A stretch of 53,271 nt of DNA from Rhodopseudomonas palustris. GTDB lineage: Bacteria; Pseudomonadota; Alphaproteobacteria; Rhizobiales; Xanthobacteraceae. Location of the stretch: positions 1-53,271 of the forward strand of contig NZ_QYYD01000032.1 of NCBI RefSeq assembly GCF_003591005.1. Direction: 5' to 3'. A program made the position numbers and the translations under genes. The notes under the pieces were generated by a model, which ran no database searches, had not been told where the DNA came from, and was given only the letters and a program-made list of their open reading frames with translations. Positions 1 to 10,217 of the stretch are shown one piece after another (within the stretch, counting starts at the first letter, position 1; every line of letters begins with the position of its first letter).

Positions 1-57
1 GGGCTGAACTAACAGCGTCAATTCTCGCAACGCAGCTCCGCCCCAAGCACAGCACGC

Positions 58-96
58 CCCCTCTCCCGCTTGTGGGAGAGGGCCGGGGTGAGGGCG
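58..96. repeat. Dispersed intergenic palindrome, CTCTCCC/GGGAGAG family
   Basis: A stem of CTCTCCC and GGGAGAG (61-67 / 74-80) is followed by a GGGTGAGGG tail. The same element recurs, inverted and duplicated, at 21934-22067 inside the urt operon. It appears to be a non-coding dispersed hairpin repeat. Confidence 0.6.
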
Positions 97-117
97 ACGC
101 GCAAGCAGTGCCTGGGG

Positions 118-195
118 AGGCCCCCCCCCCCCCCCCCCCCCCCCCGGGGGGGGGGGGGGGGCGCCCCCCCCCCCCCCCCCCGCGCCCCGGAATGA
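118..195. other. Low-complexity C/G homopolymer block, probable sequencing artefact
   Basis: About 75 bases consist almost entirely of C and G runs, directly abutting what looks like the end of a dispersed repeat (GCGCCCCGGAATGAC). Together with a similar block at the far end of the window, this looks like unresolved or low-quality contig-end sequence rather than biology. Bases 1-402 contain no convincing gene, only repeats and this block. Confidence 0.6.
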
Positions 196-250
196 CAGCG
201 GTTGGGGTTACGCGAAAGAGCAGACGCGAGTCCGCTCAGCCCCACGCACC

Positions 251-373
251 GTCATTCCGGGGCGCGCGGCGAAGCTGCGCGAACCCGGAATCTCGATGTT
301 GGGGCGAAGGCCGGTGCTGCAGAACGTTGCGGGATTCCGGTTCGCGCGCGAAGTGCGCGCGCCCCGGAATGAC
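251..373. repeat. Dispersed intergenic repeat family A (GTCATTCCGGGGCGCG)
   Basis: An inverted repeat begins GTCATTCCGGGGCGCG and ends with the complementary CGCGCCCCGGAATGAC, with an internal GAACCCGGAAT / ATTCCGGTTC pair. Copies of the same family lie at 10760-10797, 36236-36348, 38268-38382 and 42034-42150, always between genes. It may form a long hairpin downstream of flbD. Confidence 0.85.
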
Positions 374-402
374 GCGATTGGGGCGGCTCGGCGGAGCGAA
401 CT

Positions 403-1782
<1,380 letters not shown>

Positions 1783-1830
1783 GGTTTGCTCCTGTAAAGC
1801 CGTGTCCGCCGTGCCGCCAAACGGCCGCGA

Positions 1831-2175
1831 TTAGTTGTCCGCCTTGATGATTTCCGTCATGGTGACGCCGAGCTTGTCCTCGACCAGCACCACTTCGCCA
1901 CGCGCCACCAACCGATTGTTGACGTAGATGTCGATCGCCTCGCCGACGCGGCGGTCGAGCTCGAGCACCGCGCCGGGGCCGAGCTTGAGCAATTCGCCGA
2001 CGTCCATCTTGGAGCGGCCGAGCACGGCCGAGACCTGCACCGGCACGTCGAACACCGCCTCGAGATCGGCGGCGACGCGCGAGGTCTGCTCCTCTTCGTT
2101 GTAGCCGACATCCGCCAGCGGCGGCGCGTCTGCGCCGTTGAGGTCGGGAAGCGGCAGGCCGTCATTATCGCCCAT
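1831..2175 (-). CDS. fliN: Flagellar motor switch protein FliN
   Basis: This 114-residue protein has a C-terminal SpoA/FliN domain (about 35-110) with the family pattern VPVQVSAVLGRSKM, followed by LKLGPGAVLELDR and NNRLVARGEVVLVEDKLGV. FliN forms the lower part of the cytoplasmic C-ring, binds CheY-P with FliM and docks FliH for export. A longer in-frame start exists upstream, but the ATG at 2175 has a GAGGA ribosome site and avoids overlap with fliH, so it was chosen. The gene sits 20 bp after fliH and before flbD in the flagellar operon. FliM is not encoded here. Confidence 0.92.
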   Translation of the reverse strand: MGDNDGLPLPDLNGADAPPLADVGYNEEEQTSRVAADLEAVFDVPVQVSAVLGRSKMDVGELLKLGPGAVLELDRRVGEAIDIYVNNRLVARGEVVLVEDKLGVTMTEIIKADN

Positions 2176-2195
2176 GTGAGTCCTCGAATCCGTGA

Positions 2196-2810
2196 TTACT
2201 TGCGCGACGCCATGTAGCGCCCGACCAGCTCGTTGATTTTCGCCTCGATCGTGGCGCGCTCCAGCACCACGCCGCCGTCGGCCCATTCGATCTTGCAGTC
2301 ACCGCCGGCGATCTCCGGATCGGACAGCAGCACCAGGCGGCCGGCGAAGCCGCTCTGCTTGGCCAGCAGTTCGATGCGTTCACGCGCAGCCTCGTACAAG
2401 CCATCGCTGATCCGGACCACCAGATGCGGCGTCGAAACCAGATGCCTAAAACATTCGCCGACCAGCGCGGTGATCTCCGCCAGCGGTTCGGCGGCGACCA
2501 GCTCGGCGCACAGCTTGCGCGCCACCGCCACCGCGACTTCGACCGCTTCGGTTTCCATCCTGGTTTCGACATTGCCGATGCCGGCCGCAATCACCTGCAG
2601 GGCCTGACCGATCTGCTCCAGCGCCATCGCGCTGCGGCGCTCGGCCTCGGCCTGCATCTCGCGCTGCGCCTGGGCAAAGCCGACCTGGTAGCCACGCTGC
2701 TCGGCGGCGGCGACTGCCTGGGCCAATTCGGCGGCGGCTGTGGCCTTCTCGCGCGCCCGGTCGGGAGCGCCAAAATCGTTGTCGAACAGGAATTTCTGCG
2801 CGGCCGCCAT
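2196..2810 (-). CDS. fliH: FliH-type flagellar export/assembly protein
   Basis: This 204-residue soluble protein has a long Ala/Glu/Gln-rich helical segment (about 15-100), then a compact C-terminal domain with VVRISDGLYEAARERIE and GGDCKIEWADGGVVLE. That is the FliH/YscL organisation, and it corresponds to FlbE of Caulobacter. FliH inhibits and positions the FliI ATPase at the export gate and C-ring. Its ATG overlaps the fliG stop codon (TGATG), implying translational coupling. The sequence is weakly conserved across bacteria, so the call rests on both the C-terminal pattern and position between fliG and fliN. Confidence 0.82.
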   Translation of the reverse strand: MAAAQKFLFDNDFGAPDRAREKATAAAELAQAVAAAEQRGYQVGFAQAQREMQAEAERRSAMALEQIGQALQVIAAGIGNVETRMETEAVEVAVAVARKLCAELVAAEPLAEITALVGECFRHLVSTPHLVVRISDGLYEAARERIELLAKQSGFAGRLVLLSDPEIAGGDCKIEWADGGVVLERATIEAKINELVGRYMASRK

Positions 2811-3898
2811 CAGTACACCAGCTCGTCATCGGCGCGATTCTTGGTCAGCACGATCTCGCCCTTGGCGGCGAGGTCCTTGGCGAGGTTGACGAGCAGCGCC
2901 TGCGCCTCGTCGACGTCGCGTAGCCGCACCGGACCGAGCGCCGCCATGTCGTCGAGCAGCATCTTGCCGGCGCGCGACGACATGTTGCCGAGGAAGAAGC
3001 CGCGCACCTCCTCGTTGGCGCTCTTCAGCGCGATCGCCAGCTTGTCGCGATCGATGTTGCGCATCAGCGTCTGCGCCGACCCGGCGTCGAGCTTGACCAG
3101 ATCGTCGAAGGTGAACATCAAAGCTTTGATGCGTTCGGCCGCCTCGCGGTTGTCGTCTTCCAGCGAGGTGATGAAGCGGGTCTCGGTCTGCCGGTCGAAA
3201 TTGTTGAAGATCTCCGCCATCACCTCGTGGGCGTCGCGGCGGCGGGTCTGCGACAGGTTGGACATGAATTCGGTGCGCAGCGTCCGCTCGAGGCTCTCGA
3301 CCACTTCCTTCTGCACCGATTCCATCCGCAGCATGCGGTTGATGACGTCGAGCGCCATGTCGTCGGGCAGGATCGCCAGCACTTTGGCGGCGTGTTCGGG
3401 CTTGAGCTTGGACAGCACGACCGCGGTGGTCTGCGGATATTCGTTCTTCAGATAGTTGGCGAGCACCTCCTCCTGAACGTTGGAGAGTTTCTCCCACATG
3501 TTGCGGCCGGCCGGGCCGCGGATCTCTTCCATGATGCCGCTGACGCGGTCGGCCGGCAGATAGCGCTGCAGCAGCCGCTCGGTGGCGTCGTAATTGCCCA
3601 TCAGCGCGCCGGAGGCGGACATCCGCGACACGAATTCGAGCAGCAGATCCTCGACGACTTCCGGCTCGATGGTGCCGAGCGTCGACATCACGGCGGACAG
3701 CTCGCGCACTTCGTCGTCGTCGAGCAGGCTCCAGACCTTGCCGCCATATTGCTCGCCGAGCGCCAGCATCAGAATCGCCGCGCGCTTCGGGCCCGGGAGC
3801 GGCGCCGTCGCGGCGCGGCCGCTCTGACGCTGCGCAAGCGTCGCGACCACATTGGCGATGTCGTCCGAGCCGGAGGTGAGAGCGGGAGTTTCGGCCAT
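2810..3898 (-). CDS. fliG: Flagellar motor switch protein FliG
   Basis: This 362-residue protein contains the three FliG domains. The N-terminal FliF-binding region follows [15 protein letters not shown], the middle domain holds the [15 protein letters not shown] motif (EHPQ-like), and the C-terminal torque-generating domain has TFDDLVKLD and [17 protein letters not shown], matching the charged ridge that meets MotA. FliG couples the MS ring to the stator and sets rotor direction. An upstream in-frame start at 3925 would overlap fliF, so the ATG at 3898 ([10 protein letters not shown]) is preferred, 5 bp after fliF ends. Confidence 0.95.
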   Translation of the reverse strand: MAETPALTSGSDDIANVVATLAQRQSGRAATAPLPGPKRAAILMLALGEQYGGKVWSLLDDDEVRELSAVMSTLGTIEPEVVEDLLLEFVSRMSASGALMGNYDATERLLQRYLPADRVSGIMEEIRGPAGRNMWEKLSNVQEEVLANYLKNEYPQTTAVVLSKLKPEHAAKVLAILPDDMALDVINRMLRMESVQKEVVESLERTLRTEFMSNLSQTRRRDAHEVMAEIFNNFDRQTETRFITSLEDDNREAAERIKALMFTFDDLVKLDAGSAQTLMRNIDRDKLAIALKSANEEVRGFFLGNMSSRAGKMLLDDMAALGPVRLRDVDEAQALLVNLAKDLAAKGEIVLTKNRADDELVY

Positions 3899-3903
3899 GG
3901 CGA

Positions 3904-5508
3904 TCAGGCGGGCTCGGCCAGCCATTGACGGACAATGGCGGCGGTTTCATTGGGATTGCGTTCGGCCAGCTCACCCACCCGGTGAACCGATTGGGCGTGG
4001 ACCTGGCCCTGGACCTGGGCGATGTCGATCATGCTGGGCGGCGTCACCGGCTGACCGTCGCTGCCGATCTGCGGCAGGCTATTGTCGGTGAGCGCCGGCA
4101 CGCCGGCTTCCGGCGCGGCCTCGGCCGCCAGCACGCGCTTGACCAGCGGGCGGATCACCATGAACAGCACCACCAGGCCGAGCACGAACAACACACCGAG
4201 CTGGATCATGTTCATGATGTCGTCCTTGGTGAATTGAAACATGCCCATCAGGCCAGCGGGCTCCGGGAGCTTCTCGAGCAGCGGAGCTTCGGCGAATTTC
4301 AGATTGACGACTTCGACCTGATCGCCGCGTTTTTGATCGAAGCCGATCGCCGAGCGCACCAGAGCGGCGATGCGGTCGAGTTGCTCCTTCGGGCGCTCGG
4401 CATAGACCAGCTCGCCTTTGTCATTCTTGGCGTAGCTGCCGTCGACCAGCACGGCGACCGACAGCCGGTTGACGCGACCGGCCTCCGTGACTTCGGTCTT
4501 GGTGACGCGGGAGATCTCGTAATTGTTGGTCTCTTCCGACTTCTTGCTCTGGTCGCGCGGAGCGGCGGCGGCGCCCTGCCCCGGATTGCCGGGCAGCTCA
4601 TTATTGACCGTGACCTGTCCGTCGTTCGCCTGCGTCTGCGACTGCTCTTCGCGCGTCTGGCTGGAGCGCAACACCCGGCCTTCCGGATCGAACTTGTCCG
4701 ACGTCTGGGTGATCTTGTTGTAATCGAAATCGGCGGTGACCTGAACACGGGCACGGCCGGAGCCGACGACCGACGACACAATCGCCTCGACTTCATTGCG
4801 CATCCGCTTTTCGAACGCAGTGCGCCGCTCATCGCCGGCCGAACTGTCGGCCGCATTGGCGGTCGCCGAGCCGTCGGCGAGCAGCTGCCCGCCCTCGTCG
4901 ACGATCGACACCCGCTGCGGCTTCAGGCCGTTGACGGCTGAGGCGGCGAGGTGACGAATGGCGCGGACCTGCTGCGGCTCCAGCGCGCCGCGCACCCGCA
5001 GCACGATCGAGGCGGACGGCTCCGGCGCCTCGCGTGAGAACAGCGGCCGCTCCGGCAGCACAAGATGCACGCGTGCCGCCTGAACGCGATCGATCGCGCG
5101 AATCGTCCGCGACAATTCGCCTTCCAGCGCGCGCAGATGATTGATGTTCTGCACGAAGCTGGTGGTGCCGAGCGCATCGGATTTGTCGAAGATCTCGTAC
5201 CCCACGCCGCCGCCCTTGGGCAGGCCGCCTTCGGCCAGCTTCATCCGCAGCCGGGTGACCTTGTCCTTCGGCACCATCAGGGTGGAGCCTTCGTTGCGCA
5301 TCTCGAACGGAATCGCCTGGCGCTCCAGCTCCTTGATGATGCTGGATGCGTCGTCATTGCCGAGGTCGGTGTAGAGGGTGGTCATCTGCGGCTGGGATAC
5401 CCGCATGATGACGAACGCAAAGAAGCCGAGCAGCGCCACCGTCACGGCGATCATCGCCATCAGCCGGGCGGCGCCCAAGCCTTTCAGGAAACCCAACACG
5501 TTCTGCAA
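3904..5508 (-). CDS. fliF: Flagellar MS-ring protein FliF
   Basis: FliF builds the membrane-embedded MS ring of the flagellar basal body. The protein has an N-terminal transmembrane segment (about 15-40), the ring-building YscJ/FliF domain with [18 protein letters not shown] and [13 protein letters not shown], a low-complexity periplasmic stretch, and a second membrane span ([16 protein letters not shown]) followed by the FliG-binding C-terminus. No good ATG lies near the expected N-terminus. A TTG at 5508 is preceded by AAGGGG at proper spacing and gives the usual start of about [16 protein letters not shown], so it was chosen (534 residues). A further TTG at 5550 is possible. This is the first gene of the flagellar operon, with two CtrA-like boxes upstream. 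Confidence 0.93.
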   Translation of the reverse strand: MQNVLGFLKGLGAARLMAMIAVTVALLGFFAFVIMRVSQPQMTTLYTDLGNDDASSIIKELERQAIPFEMRNEGSTLMVPKDKVTRLRMKLAEGGLPKGGGVGYEIFDKSDALGTTSFVQNINHLRALEGELSRTIRAIDRVQAARVHLVLPERPLFSREAPEPSASIVLRVRGALEPQQVRAIRHLAASAVNGLKPQRVSIVDEGGQLLADGSATANAADSSAGDERRTAFEKRMRNEVEAIVSSVVGSGRARVQVTADFDYNKITQTSDKFDPEGRVLRSSQTREEQSQTQANDGQVTVNNELPGNPGQGAAAAPRDQSKKSEETNNYEISRVTKTEVTEAGRVNRLSVAVLVDGSYAKNDKGELVYAERPKEQLDRIAALVRSAIGFDQKRGDQVEVVNLKFAEAPLLEKLPEPAGLMGMFQFTKDDIMNMIQLGVLFVLGLVVLFMVIRPLVKRVLAAEAAPEAGVPALTDNSLPQIGSDGQPVTPPSMIDIAQVQGQVHAQSVHRVGELAERNPNETAAIVRQWLAEPA

Positions 5509-5579
5509 GACCAGCCCCTTGGATTCGGCACAACCGAGCCGACTAGGCAAACTTTGCCTATGGGATGGTTTCCAGAAGG

Positions 5580-5594
5580 TTAATAAATCTTAAC
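5580..5594 (-). promoter_or_regulatory. CtrA-like box (TTAA-N6-TTAAC) upstream of fliF
   Basis: Read on the minus strand the site is TTAA-N6-TTAAC, the CtrA consensus TTAA-N7-TTAAC with a spacer one base short. It lies 72-86 bp before the fliF TTG. In Caulobacter the fliF operon is directly controlled by CtrA. The spacer deviation keeps confidence modest. Confidence 0.4.
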
Positions 5595-5620
5595 GAGACG
5601 GAAATTGCTTCAAGAATGCC

Positions 5621-5653
5621 GAAAGCCGGCTTCCCGAAATGGGGCCGGCTTTC
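5621..5653 (-). terminator. Stem-loop downstream of sciP
   Basis: A perfect 10-bp inverted repeat GAAAGCCGGC / GCCGGCTTTC (5621-5630 / 5644-5653) with a 13-base loop lies 30 bp after the sciP stop and before fliF. No clear U tract follows, so termination is only possible. Confidence 0.4.
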
Positions 5654-5662
5654 AGGAATTCG

Positions 5663-5677
5663 TTAACCTCCGGGTAA
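5663..5677 (-). promoter_or_regulatory. CtrA-like box (TTAC-N7-TTAAC) between sciP and fliF
   Basis: On the minus strand the site reads TTAC-N7-TTAAC, one mismatch from the CtrA consensus. It sits 155-169 bp upstream of fliF, just after the sciP stop, giving a second candidate CtrA site in the fliF control region. Confidence 0.45.
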
Positions 5678-5683
5678 CCGGGG

Positions 5684-5959
5684 TTACTGCCGATATTGCT
5701 GGATTCGCGTGGTCCGCAGCCCCGCCAGACCGTGTTGGTCGATCGAGAATTGCCAGGACAGGAATTCGTCCACGGTGAGGGTATAGCGGCTGCAGGCCTC
5801 TTCGAGGGAGAGGAGACCACCCCGAACGGCGGCGACCACTTCGGCCTTGCGGCGGATCACCCAGCGCTTCGTCCCCGGGGCGGGCAAATCCGCAATCGTT
5901 AACGGACTTCCATCGGGCCCGATGACGTATTTGACCCGCGGGCGGTGGGGCTCTGTCAT
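5684..5959 (-). CDS. sciP: SciP-type CtrA inhibitor (DUF1153)
   Basis: This 91-residue soluble protein matches the DUF1153 family, with VKYVIGPDGSPLTIADLP near the N-terminus, then the basic helix-turn-helix region TKRWVIRRKAEVVAAVRGG and LSLEEACSRYTLTVDEFLSW. SciP is a small HTH protein that binds CtrA and/or DNA and blocks CtrA-driven transcription at the G1/swarmer stage in Caulobacter. There sciP also lies next to the fliF operon, as here. A CtrA-like box lies 61-75 bp before its ATG, consistent with negative feedback. Family assignment is firm; the regulatory role is transferred from Caulobacter. Confidence 0.92.
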   Translation of the reverse strand: MTEPHRPRVKYVIGPDGSPLTIADLPAPGTKRWVIRRKAEVVAAVRGGLLSLEEACSRYTLTVDEFLSWQFSIDQHGLAGLRTTRIQQYRQ

Positions 5960-6019
5960 GGCTTACTCACAACTCTCAAGCACTCAACATACTGTGCGAG
6001 CGAACGTACGTGGCCCGAC

Positions 6020-6034
6020 TTAAAATTTGGCTAA
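6020..6034 (-). promoter_or_regulatory. CtrA-like box (TTAG-N7-TTAA) upstream of sciP
   Basis: On the minus strand the site is TTAG-N7-TTAA, one mismatch from TTAA-N7-TTAA, 61-75 bp before the sciP start. The 344-bp gap 5960-6303 also holds the uspA terminator but no convincing gene; a 66-codon frame at 6031-6231 lacks support. Confidence 0.45.
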
Positions 6035-6236
6035 GCCGCATGCAGCAATGTGATCGGCCGTGTTAGTAAAGTCGTAAGATTGGTAACCGGATTGCGGCGG
6101 ACCTCTGAATCGCCCGCTCCGTGCCGGTCGGACGTCGCTTGATTCACGCAAACCAGGCAATCGCCGCTGTCATCGGGCGTGGTGGTGAACCGATGTGATC
6201 GCGCGTGATCGACCAGCGCGACTCTGACCACCGAAA

Positions 6237-6271
6237 CAGCGGCGGCGCCGATACGCTCGGCGCCGCCGCTG
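6237..6271 (-). terminator. Probable rho-independent terminator of the ATPase-uspA operon
   Basis: A perfect 15-bp GC-rich stem (6237-6251 / 6257-6271) with a five-base loop lies 32 bp after the uspA stop. On the minus strand it is followed by TTT, a short U tract, so it probably ends the operon transcript. Confidence 0.65.
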
Positions 6272-6303
6272 CAATGCGAAATATCGACGAGGATGCGACC
6301 GCG

Positions 6304-7203
6304 CTACGCGGCGTCGCGCGCCGGCACGATGAGAATGTCGCGATTGAGCCGACGCAGCACCTCCTCGGTGACGCTGCCGAGTAAAAGCCGGACGGCGCCG
6401 CGCCTGCCGTGGGTACCGATCACAACCAGATCCGGCCGCAATTCGGCCGCGACGTCAACGATCGCGGCCTGCGCGACGCCTTCGCGGACCATGGTGGAGT
6501 AATCGACGTCGTCGAGATCGAGCGGCCCCAGAAAGCGCGTCAACTCGCGCACTGCCTCGACACGCGCGTCGGTCAGGTAGTCGTCGACATTGCCCTTGCC
6601 GACGCCCGCGTAGCTCAGCATGCCGACGGCCGCTGCGTCGTAGACGTGCAGGATCACCATGCGGATATTCGTCAGCACGCCAAGACGCCGGCCGGTCCTC
6701 AGCGCCTGCAGCGAGCATTCCGACAGATCGACCGGCGCGAGGCAGTTGGCGTAGCGCAAGGCCGGATCGATGTTCGCCATCAGCACCGGCACCGGACTGT
6801 TGCGGATCACCCGCTCGGCCGTGGTGCCGACGAAGATGTCTCTCAGAAACGCACGACGGTGACTGCCGATCACGCAGAGATCGGCGCCCTGCTGCTCGGC
6901 GGCCTGCACGATCCCGGCGAACGGCGTGCCGCACACCACCAGCGGGCTGCAAGACAGGCCGGCCAAATACGCGTGCTCGCGGATCGCATCACTCAGCGCC
7001 GTCTCGGCGAGGTCGCACTCCGCGGCTACGAGGCGCTCAGGTTGATCGTCGTCGACCACATGGGTCAGCACCAGCCGCGCGCTGGCCTCGCGGGCGATCG
7101 CCGCGGCGCGGCGCACCGCGCGATCCGAGCGGGCGGAGAAATCGGTGGCGACCAGCACGATCTTCAGATCGGGCCGCATGATCTCGGATGCCATCTGGTC
7201 CAT
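6304..7203 (-). CDS. Tandem-domain universal stress protein (UspA family)
   Basis: This 299-residue protein has two Usp alpha/beta domains (about 12-150 and 160-297). The second ends with the ATP-binding motif GTHGRRGAVRLLLGS (G-x2-G-x9-G-S). The first carries a variant, GSHRRAFLRDIFVGT, in which the second Gly is replaced by Arg, so only the second domain may bind ATP. Such proteins act in survival under energy stress, hypoxia or stationary phase. It lies 44 bp after the P-type ATPase gene with an AGGAG ribosome site. The ATPase-Usp pair fits a microaerobic stress operon controlled by the FixK/FNR-like box at 10640. Confidence 0.9.
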   Translation of the reverse strand: MDQMASEIMRPDLKIVLVATDFSARSDRAVRRAAAIAREASARLVLTHVVDDDQPERLVAAECDLAETALSDAIREHAYLAGLSCSPLVVCGTPFAGIVQAAEQQGADLCVIGSHRRAFLRDIFVGTTAERVIRNSPVPVLMANIDPALRYANCLAPVDLSECSLQALRTGRRLGVLTNIRMVILHVYDAAAVGMLSYAGVGKGNVDDYLTDARVEAVRELTRFLGPLDLDDVDYSTMVREGVAQAAIVDVAAELRPDLVVIGTHGRRGAVRLLLGSVTEEVLRRLNRDILIVPARDAA

Positions 7204-7247
7204 CTGTATCTCCTGTTAATTTCCGGATGTCGGGAAATCGCGACGCG

Positions 7248-9986
7248 TTACGGCTCGAGCCGGCGCAGCAGGCCGACGCGTCGCATCACGAATTTTTCCA
7301 GTTCGAGCACCGCCATCATCACCACGCCGGCCGCGATGATCGCCGCGCCCTCCAACACCGACAGGGGCCTGGTGTCGAACAGCGACTGCATGAACGGCGC
7401 GTAGGTGAAGGCGAGCTGCGCCGCGATTACCACGATCAGCGCCGCCAGCACCGCCGGCGTACCGAGCGCACCGCGCAGCGAGAACGACGAGGTGTGCAGA
7501 TAGCGAACGTTGAACAGATAGAAGATCTCGAACACCACCAGCACATTGACCACCATGGTCCGTGCCGTCTCGATCGGCAGCCCGCTGCCAAGCGCGTAGA
7601 AGAAGATCGCCAGCGCGCCGACGGTGAACAGCGCTGATACGAAGACGATCCGCCACACCAGGAAGCGCGACAGCAGCGGCGCGTTCGCCGGCCGCGGCGG
7701 CCGTTGCATGACGCCGGGCTCCGGCGGCTCGAACGCAAGCACCAGGCCGAGCGTCACGGTGAGGATCAGATTGATCCACAGGATCTGGACCGGCGTCATC
7801 GGCATCGTGAAGCCGATCAGGATCGCCATGATGACGGTGAGCGCCTCGCCGCCATTGGTCGGGATCGTCCAGGCGATCACCTTGCGGATGTTGTCGTAGA
7901 CGGTGCGGCCTTCCTGCACGGCGGCGACGATCGAAACGAAGTTGTCGTCGAGCAGCACCACCTCGGAGGCTTCCTTGGCGGTCTCGGTGCCCTTGTGGCC
8001 CATCGCGATGCCGACGTCGGCCTGCTTCAGCGCCGGCGCGTCGTTGACGCCGTCACCGGTCATCGCCACCACCGCGCCGGTCGATTGCAGCGCACGGACG
8101 ATGCGCAGCTTGTGCTCGGGATTGGTCCGCGCGAACACGTCGGTGTGGCTGACGATGCCGATGAAGGCCGCTTCGGGGGTGCGGTCGAGATCAGCACCGG
8201 TGACGACGTCGGGGCTCTCGGTGAGCGCGAGCTGGCGCGCGATCGCGTCTGCGGTGGCGGCGTGATCGCCGGTGATCATCTTGACCACGATGCCGGCCGA
8301 GCGGCATTCGGCGATCGCCTGGATCACCTCGTCGCGCGGCGGATCGATGAAGCCGATCAATCCAATAAACGCCAGGCCCTCGTCGAGATCGGCGAAGCCG
8401 AGCTGATCCGAGGTGCGCGCCGGCGAGCGCACCGCGAAGCCGAGCACGCGCTCGCCTTCGGCGGCGGCGCGGGCGATCCGCTCGGTCCAGAACGCGGAGT
8501 CGAGCGGCACCAGACCGTCGCGGCCGACCTGCGACGCGCACATCGTCAGCAGCCGCTCCGGCGCGCCCTTGACGAAGATCACCTGCCCGGACGCAGCGGC
8601 ATGCCGCGTCGCCATGAAGCGATGCTGCGCGTCGAACGGGATCTCGTCCGACCGCTTCCAAGCCGCGCGCTCCAGCGCTGGATCGAGCCCGGCCTTGAGC
8701 GCCAACGCCACCAGCGCGCCTTCCATCGGATCGCCGTCGACGATCGTGTGCCCGTTCGCCTCGCGCAGTTGCGCGTCGTTGCAGAGCAGGCCGCAGCGGA
8801 TCAGCTGCATCGCCGACGCCACCGCCTCCGGCACAGCGTCGCCGTCGACCGTGAGTTCGCCGTTCGCGGCGTAGCCGGAGCCGGTGACCATAATCGTATG
8901 CTCGGCGGTGACGATGCGCCGCGCCGTCATCTCGTTGCGGGTCAGCGTTCCGGTCTTGTCCGAGCAGATCACCGAGGTGGCGCCGAGCGTCTCGACCGCC
9001 GGCAGGCTGCGGATGATGGCGTTGCGCCGCGCCATCCGCTGCACGCCGATCGCCAGCGTGATGGTGATGACCGCCGGCAAGCCTTCCGGCACGACGCCGA
9101 CCGCGAGCGCCACCACCGCAATCAGCGCCTCGGTCCATTCATAGCCGCGCACCAGCACGGCGAAGGCAAAGATCAGCGCCGCGGCGGAGATCGCCACCCA
9201 GGTGAAGCGCTGGCCGAACCGGTTGATCTGGCCGAGCAGCGGCGTGGTGAGATGCTCGACGCCCTGGATCAGCGTCGAGATGCGGCCGATTTCGGTTCTC
9301 TGTCCGGTTGCGACCACGACGCCAAAGCCTTGCCCGGCCGAAACCAGCGTGCCGGAGAACGCCATGCACCGTCGGTCGCCGAGTGGCGCCTGCGGCGCGG
9401 CGGGCTGATCGTGCTTTTCGGACGCCACCGACTCGCCGGTGAGCATCGCCTCATCGATCAACAGGCCGCGGGCGCGGGTCAGCCGCAGGTCGGCCGGGAC
9501 ACGGTCGCCGGCCTCGATCATCACTACGTCGCCAGGCACGAGTTCGGCGGCTGGGATCGCCGCGCGGTGGCCATCGCGCCAAGCGTGGGCGCGCGGCGAG
9601 ATCATCTTCTTGATCGCCGCCAAAGCCTTCTCGGCCTTGTCCTCCTGGACGTAGCCGACGATGGCGTTGATGGTCACCACCGCGACGATCACCGCGGCGT
9701 CGATGCGATGACCGAGGAACGCGGCCGCAACCGCGGCGGCGAGCAGGAAGTAGATCAGCGTATTGTTGAACTGGGCCAGGAAGCGCAGCAGCGCCGAGCG
9801 GCGCGGCGGATCCGGCAGAGCATTCGAGCCGACGCTGGCGAGACGTTTCGCGGCTTCCTCACTGCTCAGGCCGCCGCGGCTGGTCTCGAGCCCCGCCAGC
9901 ACCCGGTCGGCATCGATCGCGTGCCACATCTCCTCCGAGGCCTGATCGTTCGGGCCCTTGATCGTGGCTTCCATCGGCATGGTCAT
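7248..9986 (-). CDS. P2-type cation-transporting ATPase
   Basis: This 912-residue ATPase has an N-terminal cation-ATPase domain, the actuator TGES motif (193-196), PEGLP in M4 (300-304), the phosphorylation motif DKTGT (Asp 343), the hinge TGDGVNDAPALKQADVG, and about ten membrane spans. The layout matches SERCA/PMR1-like pumps. In M6, however, the sequence is WINLILTVTLG: the Asn is kept but the Asp four residues later (Asp 800 in SERCA) is Thr. Ca2+ or Mn2+ specificity cannot be assumed. The start is uncertain: ATGs at 9986, 9980 and 9974 are all in frame and none has a strong ribosome site. The gene sits between a small exported protein and uspA. Confidence 0.9.
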   Translation of the reverse strand: MTMPMEATIKGPNDQASEEMWHAIDADRVLAGLETSRGGLSSEEAAKRLASVGSNALPDPPRRSALLRFLAQFNNTLIYFLLAAAVAAAFLGHRIDAAVIVAVVTINAIVGYVQEDKAEKALAAIKKMISPRAHAWRDGHRAAIPAAELVPGDVVMIEAGDRVPADLRLTRARGLLIDEAMLTGESVASEKHDQPAAPQAPLGDRRCMAFSGTLVSAGQGFGVVVATGQRTEIGRISTLIQGVEHLTTPLLGQINRFGQRFTWVAISAAALIFAFAVLVRGYEWTEALIAVVALAVGVVPEGLPAVITITLAIGVQRMARRNAIIRSLPAVETLGATSVICSDKTGTLTRNEMTARRIVTAEHTIMVTGSGYAANGELTVDGDAVPEAVASAMQLIRCGLLCNDAQLREANGHTIVDGDPMEGALVALALKAGLDPALERAAWKRSDEIPFDAQHRFMATRHAAASGQVIFVKGAPERLLTMCASQVGRDGLVPLDSAFWTERIARAAAEGERVLGFAVRSPARTSDQLGFADLDEGLAFIGLIGFIDPPRDEVIQAIAECRSAGIVVKMITGDHAATADAIARQLALTESPDVVTGADLDRTPEAAFIGIVSHTDVFARTNPEHKLRIVRALQSTGAVVAMTGDGVNDAPALKQADVGIAMGHKGTETAKEASEVVLLDDNFVSIVAAVQEGRTVYDNIRKVIAWTIPTNGGEALTVIMAILIGFTMPMTPVQILWINLILTVTLGLVLAFEPPEPGVMQRPPRPANAPLLSRFLVWRIVFVSALFTVGALAIFFYALGSGLPIETARTMVVNVLVVFEIFYLFNVRYLHTSSFSLRGALGTPAVLAALIVVIAAQLAFTYAPFMQSLFDTRPLSVLEGAAIIAAGVVMMAVLELEKFVMRRVGLLRRLEP

Positions 9987-10217
9987 GCGTGTGTCCGGGA
10001 TGTCGGAGGTGAAGATGGCCCTGCGCGACGTGATGGCGGCAGGTTCGGTATGCGTCCGCGGGACCCGCAACGGCGGGCTTGCGACGCACAGGAGGATCGG
10101 GAGAAGCCGGTGATCGCAGCAGCGGGAGACGGCGCATCCACGAGGCGCAAGGCCTCGCACCGTCACGAGACGGCGAGCAGAGCGTCGGTCAGGAACGCGG
10201 ACGCAATCCGGCGGGTG

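Noticed and set aside
6031-6231. 66-codon frame between sciP and uspA
   Set aside because: No ribosome site, no hydrophobic or family pattern, and it overlaps the CtrA-like box.
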